The translations under genes were made by a program, and so were the position numbers. Positions 1 through 7,927 of a stretch of DNA of 64,000 nt are shown here, piece after piece. Numbering within the stretch: position 1 is the stretch's first letter; each line of letters opens with the position of its first letter. The notes beneath the pieces are model-generated. The model did no database searches. It was not told where the DNA came from and saw nothing but the letters and a program-made list of their open reading frames with translations. Location of the stretch: the NCBI RefSeq assembly GCF_000721495.1, contig NZ_JOHY01000054.1, forward strand, positions 17,690-81,689, read 5' to 3'. This DNA is from Streptomyces sp. NRRL F-5123. Lineage in GTDB: Bacteria; Actinomycetota; Actinomycetes; Streptomycetales; Streptomycetaceae.

Positions 1-119
1 TCGGTGGTGCCGACGGCGAGGGAGTCGATGTTGAAGCCGCGGCGGGAGAACAGCGCGGTGATCCTGGCCAGGACGCCGGGCTTGTTCTCCACCAGGACGG
101 AGAGCGTGTGCTTGGACAT
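1..119 (-). CDS. ilvN: acetolactate synthase small (regulatory) subunit, 5' end only
   Basis: The first 39 codons of the regulatory subunit of acetohydroxyacid synthase are present; the gene runs off the left edge. The translation begins [20 protein letters not shown], which is the opening beta-strand and helix of an ACT domain. In this family that domain binds valine and sets feedback inhibition of the catalytic subunit IlvB. It lies 35 bases downstream of ilvB on the same strand, so the two subunits are very probably co-transcribed under the ilvB leader attenuator. The family match is clear; nothing can be said about the missing C-terminal part. Confidence 0.93.
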   Translation of the reverse strand, partial: MSKHTLSVLVENKPGVLARITALFSRRGFNIDSLAVGTT

Positions 120-154
120 TTGTTCGTGCTTCCTTCTCTCGCTCTTCCGCGCGG

Positions 155-2029
155 TCAGTCGTCGAGGTCGTCGCTGAAATCGGGACGCACGTCGCGCGCC
201 GCCATGATCTCGTCGTTGGAGGTGCCGGCCGCGACCATGGGCCAGACCATGGCGTCCTCGTGGACGATGAAGTCGACGACGACGGGCCGGTCGTTGATGG
301 CGTTGGCCTCGGCGATGACCTTGTCGAGGTCGTCGGCGGACTCGCAGCGCAGGCCCACGCAGCCCATCGCGTCGGCCAGCTTCACGAAGTCCGGGACGCG
401 GGTGCCGCGGTTGGTGATGGAGCCGACGCCCTGGGTGGAGCCGGGGACGTTCTCGGCGCCGGAGTGCAGCACGGTGTTGGAGAACCGCTCGCCGTAGAAG
501 AGGTTCTGCCACTGGCGGACCATGCCCAGCGCGCCGTTGTTGATGACGGCGACCTTGATCGGGATGCCGTTGAGCGCGCAGGTGACCAGTTCCTGGTTGG
601 TCATCTGGAAGCAGCCGTCGCCGTCGATCGCCCACACGGTGGCGTCCGGGCGGCCGGCCTTGGCGCCCATCGCGGCCGGGACGGCGTAGCCCATGGTGCC
701 GGCGCCGCCGGAGTTGAACCAGGTGCCCGGGTGCTCGTACTTGATGAACTGCGCGGCCCACATCTGGTGCTGGCCGACGCCCGCGGCGAAGAGGGTGCCC
801 TCCGGGGCGAGCTGCCCGATCCGCTCGATGACCTGCTGCGGGGCGAGGCTGCCGTCCGCGGGGACGTCGTAGCCGAGCGGGTAGGTGTTCCGCCAGAAGT
901 TCAGGTGGTTCCACCACTCCGAGTAGTCGCCCTTGTGGCCGGACTCGTGCTCGGCCTGGACGGCCACGATCAGGTCGGCCAGCACCTCGCGGGCGTCGCC
1001 GACGATCGGCACGTCGGCGATCCGGTTCTTGGAGATCTCGGCCGGGTCGATGTCGGCGTGCACGACCTTGGCGTTGGGCGCGAAGGTGTCCAGCCGGCCG
1101 GTGACGCGGTCGTCGAAGCGGGCGCCGAGCGCGACGATCAGGTCCGACTTCTGCAGCGCGGTGACCGCCGAGACGTCGCCGTGCATGCCGGGCATGCCGA
1201 CGTGCTGCGGGTGGCTGTCCGGGAAGGCGCCGAGCGCCATCAGGGTCGTGGTGACCGGGGCGCCGGTCAGCTCGGCGAGGATCTTCAGCTCCGCGGTGGC
1301 GTGCGCCTTGACCACGCCGCCGCCGACGTAGAAGACCGGGCGGCGGGACTCGTTGATCAGCCGGGCGGCCTCGCGGATCTGCTTGGCGTGCGGCTTGGTC
1401 ACCGGGCGGTAGCCGGGCAGGTCCTGCTGCGGCGGCCAGGAGAAGGTCGTCTGGTTCTGCAGCGCGTCCTTGGCGATGTCGACCAGGACCGGGCCGGGGC
1501 GGCCGGTGGAGGCGATGTGGAAGGCCTCGGCGATGGTGTGCGGGATGTCGGCGGGGTCGGTCACCAGGAAGTTGTGCTTGGTGACCGGCATGGTGATGCC
1601 GCAGATGTCCGCTTCCTGGAAGGCGTCGGTGCCGATGGACTTCGACGCGACCTGGCCGGTGATGGCGACGATCGGCACCGAGTCCATGTGCGCGTCGGCG
1701 ATCGGCGTGACCAGGTTGGTCGCGCCCGGGCCCGAGGTCGCCATGCACACCCCGACCCGGCCGGTGGCCTGCGCGTAGCCGGTGGCCGCGTGCCCTGCCC
1801 CCTGCTCGTGCCGGACCAGGACGTGGCGGACCTTGGAGGAGTCCATCAGCGGGTCGTACGCCGGCAGGATCGCACCGCCCGGGATGCCGAACACGGTGTC
1901 GACGCCTACGGCCTCAAGGGAGCGGATGAGCGCCTGCGCACCCGTCATGCGCTCGGCGGGGGCAGCGGCGGGAACCGCGGTGCGGGTCCGCGGCTGCGGA
2001 TGGTGGGACCCGGTGGCCTGCTCGGTCAT
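155..2029 (-). CDS. ilvB: acetolactate synthase large (catalytic) subunit
   Basis: ThDP-dependent enzyme that condenses two pyruvates to acetolactate, or pyruvate with 2-ketobutyrate, the first common step of valine, leucine and isoleucine synthesis. The 624-aa product has the normal family length and all three ThDP-enzyme domains. The catalytic glutamate sits in VRHEQGAGH near residue 75, and the Mg/ThDP motif GDGCFQM...N lies near residue 485. The ATG at 2029 is chosen because a purine-rich GAGAAGAGAA lies just upstream; a longer reading frame runs back through the attenuator and is not credible. It is preceded by a leader peptide and a terminator hairpin and followed closely by ilvN. Confidence 0.96.
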   Translation of the reverse strand: MTEQATGSHHPQPRTRTAVPAAAPAERMTGAQALIRSLEAVGVDTVFGIPGGAILPAYDPLMDSSKVRHVLVRHEQGAGHAATGYAQATGRVGVCMATSGPGATNLVTPIADAHMDSVPIVAITGQVASKSIGTDAFQEADICGITMPVTKHNFLVTDPADIPHTIAEAFHIASTGRPGPVLVDIAKDALQNQTTFSWPPQQDLPGYRPVTKPHAKQIREAARLINESRRPVFYVGGGVVKAHATAELKILAELTGAPVTTTLMALGAFPDSHPQHVGMPGMHGDVSAVTALQKSDLIVALGARFDDRVTGRLDTFAPNAKVVHADIDPAEISKNRIADVPIVGDAREVLADLIVAVQAEHESGHKGDYSEWWNHLNFWRNTYPLGYDVPADGSLAPQQVIERIGQLAPEGTLFAAGVGQHQMWAAQFIKYEHPGTWFNSGGAGTMGYAVPAAMGAKAGRPDATVWAIDGDGCFQMTNQELVTCALNGIPIKVAVINNGALGMVRQWQNLFYGERFSNTVLHSGAENVPGSTQGVGSITNRGTRVPDFVKLADAMGCVGLRCESADDLDKVIAEANAINDRPVVVDFIVHEDAMVWPMVAAGTSNDEIMAARDVRPDFSDDLDD

Positions 2030-2101
2030 CTGCGTTCTCTTCTCTCGAAGATGAGGGTGGTGAAGTGGGGGCGGTGGGCTCGTCGGCCGGTCGCCGGACA
2101 A

Positions 2102-2136
2102 CAAAAAACCCCTCGTGCCGTGAGGCAAGCGAGGGG
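2102..2136 (-). terminator. ilvB attenuator terminator hairpin
   Basis: On the minus strand a 7-bp stem (CCCCTCG/CGAGGGG) encloses a further TGCC/GGCA stem and is followed by a T-rich run (TTTTTTGTTG). It lies between the leader peptide stop and ilvB. This is the layout of a transcription attenuator controlled by translation of the upstream leader. Confidence 0.85.
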
Positions 2137-2173
2137 AGCGCGCCGGTGCGAGTGCGAGGCGTAGATGCCTCGG

Positions 2174-2215
2174 TCAGCCGACGCGCTTTCCAAGTACGAG
2201 AATTCGGGTGCGCAT
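2174..2215 (-). CDS. ilvB operon leader peptide (13 aa)
   Basis: The 13-codon frame reads MRTRILVLGKRVG, which I recognise as the branched-chain amino-acid leader peptide found before ilvB in many actinobacteria. It contains Ile, Leu and Val control codons (ILVL and a later V). It starts with ATG behind a strong GGAGGAAGG ribosome site and ends about 38 bases before the attenuator stem. The expected role is regulatory: ribosome stalling at the Ile/Leu/Val codons under starvation prevents the terminator from forming. It is too short for standard gene callers. Confidence 0.88.
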   Translation of the reverse strand: MRTRILVLGKRVG

Positions 2216-2248
2216 GGCTTCGACCTTCCTCCGGCCCCCCGGGGGGTG

Positions 2249-5200
2249 TCAAGCCGGTGGGACACGCGTCTCACTATGTGATCGGCAGGACGGTAGCTGC
2301 ACGGCGCGCCGGCTGACCTGCTCACGTGCGGTTTCCTGGGGTACGGGGCGGGCGCCGTCGGGGCCGCCGTGGCGGTCCGGATCACCCGGCAGGGGGTATC
2401 CGCCGCGGGTCAGCGAGCCGCGCAGCCGGTGCTCGTCCAGCAGCCCGGAGAAGGCCATGCCCTGGCCCTGGCCGCAGCCCATCTCGCGCAGCGCGTGCAC
2501 CTGCTCCGGGCGGTCCACCCCGTCGGCGACGGTGCGCACCCCGAGGTCGGTGGCCATCCGCAGCAGCCCGCGGGTGATCGTCCGCAGCCGCGAGGAGTCG
2601 GCCATGCCCTCGACGAAGACCCGGTCGAGCTTGACGGCGTCCACCGGGAGGGTGCGCAGCGCGCCGAGCGCGGCGTGGCCGGTCCCGAAGCCGCCGAGCG
2701 CGATCCGCACACCGGTGCGGCGCAGCTGGCGCAGCCGCCGCTCCAGCTCGTCCAGCGCCACGCCGGGGGCACCGCCGGTCAGCTCCACGACCAGGGCGCC
2801 GGGCGGCAGCCCGTACCGCTCCAGCAGGCCCTCGACGGTGCCGGGCGGCAGGTCGCGGTGCAGCAGCCGCAGCGCGGACAGCTTGACGGTGACGGGCACC
2901 CGGTGGCCGGCGCCGTACCGCAGCGCGGCCTGGGCGACCGCCTGTTCCAGCTGCCAGCGTCCCAGCTCCGCGGTGCGGTCGGTGTCCTCGGCGGCCTGGA
3001 GGAATTCGGCGGGGGTGAAGAGGATGCCCTGCGAGGAGCGCCAGCGCGCCTGCGCCTCGACGCCGGCGATCCGGCCGCAGGACAGCTCCACGACCGGCTG
3101 GTGCAGCAGGGTGAACTCGCCGTCGTCCAGCGCCTGGTGCAGCCGGGTCGCCATCTCGGTGCGGCGTACGGCGGCGGCCCGCAGCTGCGGGGCGTACACC
3201 TCGACGCGGCCCTTGCCGGCCTGCTTGGCGCGGTACATCGCCAGGTCGGCGTCGCGCATCAGCTCGCCCGCGGAGCCGCCGGGCTCGCCGAAGGCGATGC
3301 CGATGCTGGCGCCGACCCGCACCTCGCCGCCGTCCACCCGGTAGGGCTCGCACAGCGCGGCGCGCAGCCGCTCGGCGATCTCGGCGGCCTGCTCCTCGTC
3401 GGCGCCGCACACCAGGACGGCGAACTCGTCGCCGCCGAGCCGGGCGGCGGTGTCGCCGGCCCGCAGCGCGCCCTGGAGCCGGCGGGCGGCCTGGGTGAGC
3501 AGGTGGTCGCCGGCCTGGTGGCCGATGGAGTCGTTGACACCCTTGAAACCGTCGAGGTCGACGTACAGGACCGCGGCCCGCTCGTCCCCCGGGCGGCGGC
3601 CGGCCAGCGCCTTGCCGACCCGGTCCAGGAAGAGCGATCGGTTGGGCAGGTCGGTGAGCGGGTCGTGGGAGGCGTTGTGCTGCAGCTGGGCCTGCAGGCG
3701 GACGCGCTCGGTGACGTCGCGGCTGTTGAAGATGAGGCCGCCCTGGTAGCGGGTGACGCTGGACTCCACGTTGAGCCAGCCGTCCTCGCCGCCGTGCGGG
3801 CCGCCGCGGTGGCCGGAGCGGATGCGGCACTCGATGCGGGTGGCGGACTCCTCGCCGGGCGGGGCGGCGAGGAAGCGGCGCACCTCGTGCACGACCCGGC
3901 CGAGGTCGTCGGGGTGGATGTGGGCGGACAGCTCGGTGCCGACCATCTCCTCCGGATCACGCCCGTAGACGCCCGCGGAGGCGGGGCTGACGTAGCGCAG
4001 CACGCCGGTGGGGGCGGCGATCATGATGACGTCGCTCGACCCCTGGACCAGGGAGCGGAAGTGGTTCTCCTTCTGGGCCAGCTCCTGGGTCAGCGCGATG
4101 TTGTCCAGCAGCATGATGGCCTGCCGGACCACCAGGGCGAGGACCACGGTGCTGCCGGTGAGCAGCACGACCTTGTCGCACTTCTCGCCGGTGATCACGT
4201 CGTAGAGGATGCCGAGGGTGCAGACCGCCGCCGCGAGGTAGGGGGTGAGGGCGGCGAGCGAGCCCGTCACCCGGCGGGTGGTGACGCTCGGGCGCAGCAG
4301 CGGCAGCTCGTGGCGGCCGACCCAGGGGGCGTACGCCATGAGCATGCTGCCGGCGAACCAGCCGGCGTCCAGGATCTGGCCCGAGTGGTAGTGCTCGCGC
4401 AGCAGCGGCGAGGTGAACAGCGCGTCGCACAGCACCGTGAGCGCGAGCGCGGCCAGCGCGGTGTTGACGGCCGCGCGGTTGGCGGCGGAGCGGCGGAAGT
4501 GCAGGGCCAGGACCATGCTCACCAGCACGATGTCCAGCAGCGGATAGGCCAGCGACAGGGCGACCTTGGCGGTGCTCGGGCCGTCGTAGGTGGCGGCGCG
4601 GGCGAGCGCGAGGCTCCAGGACAGCGTGAGCAGCGAGCCGCCGATGAGCCAGGTGTCCAGGCCCAGGCAGATCCAGCCGGCCTTCGTCACCGGCCGCTTG
4701 GCGAGCACCAGCAGGCCGATCACGGCGGGCGGCGCGAAGAGCAGGAAGCAGAAGTCGGCGGCCGAGGTCTGCGGGACCGGGCGGCCGAGGACCACCTCGT
4801 ACCACCCCCACACGGCATTGCCGAGGGCGGCCATCAGTGAGGACACCGCGAAGAGAACCCAGGCCGCCCGGTGGCCGGGGCCGCATCTGCGGGCGTACAG
4901 CAGCATCGAGACGGCGGCGGCCGCGGCGGCGGCCGACAGCCCGAAGTCGCCCATGAAGGCGGCCACCTCGCCGCTGCCCCAGCCGAGCACCGCCCCCGCG
5001 GTGTAGCCCGCGCACGCCAGGCTCAGCAGGAGCTGCGGCAGCAGGCCGCCGGCGGCGCGCGACCGGCTTCCGGCGAGCACCGCGCCGGTGGTGGTCACTT
5101 CGGTGTCCCGTACGCCGTGGCTGCCGGGCGCGCGGGACGCCGCCGGCGCGCGGGGCACAGCGGACGTCCGGCGCGCGGCCGGCCGGGTCGTGCGGTGCGC

Positions 5201-5335
5201 TGGGTGTGCCTGCCGGGGAACCGCCTCGGTCCGTCCATCGCCCGTCGCCCCCTCACTCGCTCGTCGTTCCCTCGCCGCGGTCGTCTGCTCCGCACGCGAC
5301 GCCCCCGCTTCCGGACGATACACCAGAATCGTCAC
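2249..5335 (-). CDS. cdgC: membrane GGDEF-EAL cyclic-di-GMP protein, degenerate EAL (CdgC-like)
   Basis: The product has a low-complexity N-terminus, about ten hydrophobic segments between residues 100 and 410, a PAS-type sensor near 430-550, then GGDEF and EAL domains. The GGDEF site is intact (GGDEF near residue 633) and has an RxxD inhibitory site (RAGD) five residues upstream, so diguanylate cyclase activity is expected. The EAL domain looks inactive as a phosphodiesterase: EAL is EAQ (VEAQARW) and the metal-binding DDFGTG is GGFGTG. From memory, the gene next to ilvB in Streptomyces coelicolor is cdgC, a developmental diguanylate cyclase, and this is the positional match. The GTG start at 5335 is uncertain; internal GTG codons near 5098 are alternatives. 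Confidence 0.88.
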   Translation of the reverse strand: MTILVYRPEAGASRAEQTTAARERRASEGATGDGRTEAVPRQAHPAHRTTRPAARRTSAVPRAPAASRAPGSHGVRDTEVTTTGAVLAGSRSRAAGGLLPQLLLSLACAGYTAGAVLGWGSGEVAAFMGDFGLSAAAAAAAVSMLLYARRCGPGHRAAWVLFAVSSLMAALGNAVWGWYEVVLGRPVPQTSAADFCFLLFAPPAVIGLLVLAKRPVTKAGWICLGLDTWLIGGSLLTLSWSLALARAATYDGPSTAKVALSLAYPLLDIVLVSMVLALHFRRSAANRAAVNTALAALALTVLCDALFTSPLLREHYHSGQILDAGWFAGSMLMAYAPWVGRHELPLLRPSVTTRRVTGSLAALTPYLAAAVCTLGILYDVITGEKCDKVVLLTGSTVVLALVVRQAIMLLDNIALTQELAQKENHFRSLVQGSSDVIMIAAPTGVLRYVSPASAGVYGRDPEEMVGTELSAHIHPDDLGRVVHEVRRFLAAPPGEESATRIECRIRSGHRGGPHGGEDGWLNVESSVTRYQGGLIFNSRDVTERVRLQAQLQHNASHDPLTDLPNRSLFLDRVGKALAGRRPGDERAAVLYVDLDGFKGVNDSIGHQAGDHLLTQAARRLQGALRAGDTAARLGGDEFAVLVCGADEEQAAEIAERLRAALCEPYRVDGGEVRVGASIGIAFGEPGGSAGELMRDADLAMYRAKQAGKGRVEVYAPQLRAAAVRRTEMATRLHQALDDGEFTLLHQPVVELSCGRIAGVEAQARWRSSQGILFTPAEFLQAAEDTDRTAELGRWQLEQAVAQAALRYGAGHRVPVTVKLSALRLLHRDLPPGTVEGLLERYGLPPGALVVELTGGAPGVALDELERRLRQLRRTGVRIALGGFGTGHAALGALRTLPVDAVKLDRVFVEGMADSSRLRTITRGLLRMATDLGVRTVADGVDRPEQVHALREMGCGQGQGMAFSGLLDEHRLRGSLTRGGYPLPGDPDRHGGPDGARPVPQETAREQVSRRAVQLPSCRSHSETRVPPA

Positions 5336-5429
5336 TCAGCGATAGGGTCTCTCTACTGAGCGTAACCACGAAGGGGTGGGCGTACACCCGCCGCAGTCGG
5401 CCGGTGCCGTTGCGCGGCGGGCGGCTCGC

Positions 5430-6398
5430 TCAGCCGGTCACGTGGACGACGTTCGCGAGGTCCTCCCCGCTTGCGAACCTGGCCAGTTGGGCGCGGATCA
5501 AACGCTGGGCCCGGGGCAGGAACGCCGATGTGCTGCCGCCAACGTGCGGGCTGATCAGGACGCCCGGCGCGTGCCACAGCGGGTGCCCGGCGGGCAGCGG
5601 CTCGGGGTCGGTGACGTCCAGGGCCGCCGTCAGCCGCCCCGCCCCGGTCTCGGCCAGCAGTGCGCCGGTGTCGACGACCGGGCCGCGCGCGACGTTCACC
5701 AGCAGCGCGCCGTCCCTCATCGCGGCGAGGAACTCCGCGCCCGCCAGGCCCCTGGTCTGCTCGGTCAGCGGGGTGGTGAGGACCACGACGTCGGCCCGCG
5801 GCAGCAGCGCGGGCAGGTCGGCCAGCGCGTGCACCGGTCCGCGCGCGGAGCCGCGGGCGCTGCGCGCGACCCGGGTGACCTCGACCTCGAAGGGCGCCAG
5901 CCGGTCCTCGACGGCGGCTCCTATCGCGCCGTAGCCGACGATCAGCACCCGGCGGTCGGCCAGTGCGGGATAGAAGCCGCCGTACCACTTCTCCTCGTCC
6001 TGGCCGCGGACGAACCGCGGGATGCCGCGCAGCGAGGCCAGGATCAGTGCGAGGGCCAGCTCCGCGGTGCTCGCCTCGTGCACCCCGCGCGCGTTGCACA
6101 GGCGCACGCCCGGCGCGAAGTGGTGCAGGTGCGGCGCGATGTGGTCCACCCCGGCGCTCAGGGTCTGGATGACGCGCACCGACGTCATGTGCGGCAGCGG
6201 CAGCGCGCCGGCGGTCGCTCCCTTCATGTAGGGCACGACGTAGAAGGCGGCCTCCGCGGGATCGGCGGGGAATTCCCCGGTGCCGTCCCAGTGGACGTAG
6301 TCGAAGGCGTCCGGCAGCCCCTCGATCTCCTCGGGCGGCAGGGACAGCCAGACCTGCGGCCGGGGGCCTGCGGCGGGGTCCTGGGTGATGTCGTTCAT
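5430..6398 (-). CDS. D-isomer-specific 2-hydroxyacid dehydrogenase
   Basis: The 322-aa protein belongs to the NAD(P)-dependent 2-hydroxyacid dehydrogenase family (phosphoglycerate/glyoxylate/hydroxypyruvate reductase type). The cofactor-binding Rossmann motif is seen in VLIVGYGAIGAAV, and the substrate/catalytic segments RGPVVDTGAL and HPLWHAPGVLISPHVGG follow in family order, with the catalytic His in SPHVGG. The substrate cannot be told from sequence. The ATG at 6398 has no ribosome site; instead a TAGCCT hexamer ends 7 bases upstream, which fits a leaderless transcript. It is divergent from the lipoprotein gene that starts near 6541, so the two share the short region between them. Confidence 0.9.
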   Translation of the reverse strand: MNDITQDPAAGPRPQVWLSLPPEEIEGLPDAFDYVHWDGTGEFPADPAEAAFYVVPYMKGATAGALPLPHMTSVRVIQTLSAGVDHIAPHLHHFAPGVRLCNARGVHEASTAELALALILASLRGIPRFVRGQDEEKWYGGFYPALADRRVLIVGYGAIGAAVEDRLAPFEVEVTRVARSARGSARGPVHALADLPALLPRADVVVLTTPLTEQTRGLAGAEFLAAMRDGALLVNVARGPVVDTGALLAETGAGRLTAALDVTDPEPLPAGHPLWHAPGVLISPHVGGSTSAFLPRAQRLIRAQLARFASGEDLANVVHVTG

Positions 6399-6540
6399 GG
6401 CCAGGAGGCTAGGGCACGCCCCGGCGGCCGGGAGCCCGGGCCGGTGGCGCCGTTCTGCGGGCGGCGCGGGCGGCCGTGTGCTTGGGTGGGGGACGGGACG
6501 GGGAAACATGATCACGGCGGACGATTGGCGAGGGCAGACG

Positions 6541-7761
6541 GTGAGCACAGGGCGTCGGGGCCGGGCGCGCGCGGTCGCGCGCGGGGCGGCGGTGGCGGCA
6601 GCGGCCGCGCTGCTGGCCGCGGGGTGCTCGGGCGGGGCCCCGCCGGGCCTGCAGAACCCCTCGGCGTCGCACTCCAAGGGCGCGCCGACCACGTCCACCG
6701 CCGCGACCACCGGTGCCGCGCCGAGCGCCTCGGCCACCCCGACCACGCCCGCCGCGGCCGCCACCGGCAGCGCCAAGGCCGACGCCACGGTCGCCACGAA
6801 GCTCGCCGCTCCCTGGGGTGTGGCCCAGCTCGCCGACGGCACGCTGCTCGTGGGCTCGCGCGACACCGGGAAGGTCTCCCTCGTCGACCCGGAGAAGGGC
6901 ACGACCGTACTGGCCGGCACCGTCCCCGGCGTCACCCACACGCAGGGCGGCGAGAACGGCCTGCTCGGGCTCGCCCTCTCCCCCGACTTCGGCACGGACC
7001 ACCTGGTCTACGCGTACTTCAGCACCGACTCCGACAACCGCATCGCGCGGATGCTGTACGACCCCGCGCGGTCGGCCGGCGACCAGCTCGGCGCCCCCGA
7101 CACGATCCTGCGCGGCATCCCCACCGGCTCGATCCACAACGGCGGGCGGATCGCCTTCGGCCCCGACGGCATGCTGTACGCCGGGACCGGCGAGACCGGG
7201 GACCGCGGGCTCGCCCAGGACGTGTCGTCGCTCGGCGGCAAGATCCTGCGGATGACGCCCGACGGGCAGCCCGCGCCGGACAACCCCGTCCCCGGCTCCC
7301 TCGTCTACTCCCCCGGCCACCGCAACGTCCAGGGCCTCGCCTGGGACCCCGAAGGCCACCTGTGGGCCTCCGAGTTCGGCCAGGACACCTGGGACGAGCT
7401 CAACCTCATCGAGCCCGGCAAGAACTACGGCTGGCCCGTGGTGGAGGGCGTCGCGCATCGCGCGGGGTACGTGGACCCCGTCGCGCAGTGGCACACCGAC
7501 GAGGCCTCGCCCAGCGGGATCGCCTACGCGGCGGGCTGTATCTGGATGGCCTCGCTCAAGGGCGAGCGGCTGTGGCGGATCCCGCTCGACGGAACGAAGG
7601 CGGCGGCCGCCCCGCAGGCGTTCTTCGTCAAGACGTACGGCCGCCTGCGGACGGTCGTGGCCGTCGACGACCACACCCTGCTCGTGACGACGAGCAACAC
7701 GGACGGGCGCGGCACACCCGAGCCGGGCGACGACCGTATCCTCCGCGTTTCCGTGAGCTGA
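6541..7761 (+). CDS. secreted lipoprotein, PQQ-type glucose/sorbosone dehydrogenase-like beta-propeller
   Basis: The N-terminus is arginine-rich and hydrophobic and ends in a lipobox (LLAAGC), so the product should be a membrane-anchored lipoprotein. After a Ser/Thr/Ala-rich linker comes a six-bladed beta-propeller of the GSDH family, with typical blade motifs such as GGENGLLGLALSPDF, IHNGGRIAFGPDGMLY, YSPGHRNVQG and EFGQDTWDELN. Family members oxidise sugars with PQQ, but many actinobacterial members are uncharacterised, so the reaction is inference. I prefer the GTG at 6541 because it gives a short positively charged signal region; an ATG at 6508 in the same frame adds 11 residues including two acidic ones. 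Confidence 0.85.
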   Translation: MSTGRRGRARAVARGAAVAAAAALLAAGCSGGAPPGLQNPSASHSKGAPTTSTAATTGAAPSASATPTTPAAAATGSAKADATVATKLAAPWGVAQLADGTLLVGSRDTGKVSLVDPEKGTTVLAGTVPGVTHTQGGENGLLGLALSPDFGTDHLVYAYFSTDSDNRIARMLYDPARSAGDQLGAPDTILRGIPTGSIHNGGRIAFGPDGMLYAGTGETGDRGLAQDVSSLGGKILRMTPDGQPAPDNPVPGSLVYSPGHRNVQGLAWDPEGHLWASEFGQDTWDELNLIEPGKNYGWPVVEGVAHRAGYVDPVAQWHTDEASPSGIAYAAGCIWMASLKGERLWRIPLDGTKAAAAPQAFFVKTYGRLRTVVAVDDHTLLVTTSNTDGRGTPEPGDDRILRVSVS

Positions 7762-7800
7762 GCGTTTCCGCTCCTGCGGGGTGAACGTCCTCAGGAGCGC

Positions 7801-7835
7801 GTGGGGGCACCTTCCGGGCGAAGCCTGGGGGAGAA
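7801..7835. repeat. dispersed REP-like imperfect hairpin
   Basis: The stretch TGGGGGCACCTTCCGGG, a GAA loop and a complementary CCTGGGGGAG arm is of a type I recognise as a common interspersed hairpin in Streptomyces intergenic DNA. A related sequence with TACCTCCCAGG occurs at about 19408-19440. Just downstream, the 20-mer CGCTCACCCCGCGGAAGCGA is followed by a near copy (CGCTCACCCCGCCGGAGCGA) that runs into the 3' end of the LuxR gene. Confidence 0.5.
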
Positions 7836-7927
7836 CTGCGCGGCCGGCCCACCCTCGGCAGAAGGTCGCGGCGCCGCCGCAGGAGGCACCCCGGAGCGGA
7901 GCGCTCACCCCGCGGAAGCGAGAACGC

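Noticed and set aside
260-2164. Long open frame (634 aa) opposite ilvB
   Set aside because: It is antisense to a well-supported gene and has the Val/Gly/Asp/Arg-rich composition produced by high-GC codon bias; no domain is visible.
2369-4840. 823-aa open frame opposite the cdgC-like gene
   Set aside because: Shadow frame of the GGDEF-EAL gene: Gln/Gly/Ala-rich, no ribosome site, no family resemblance.
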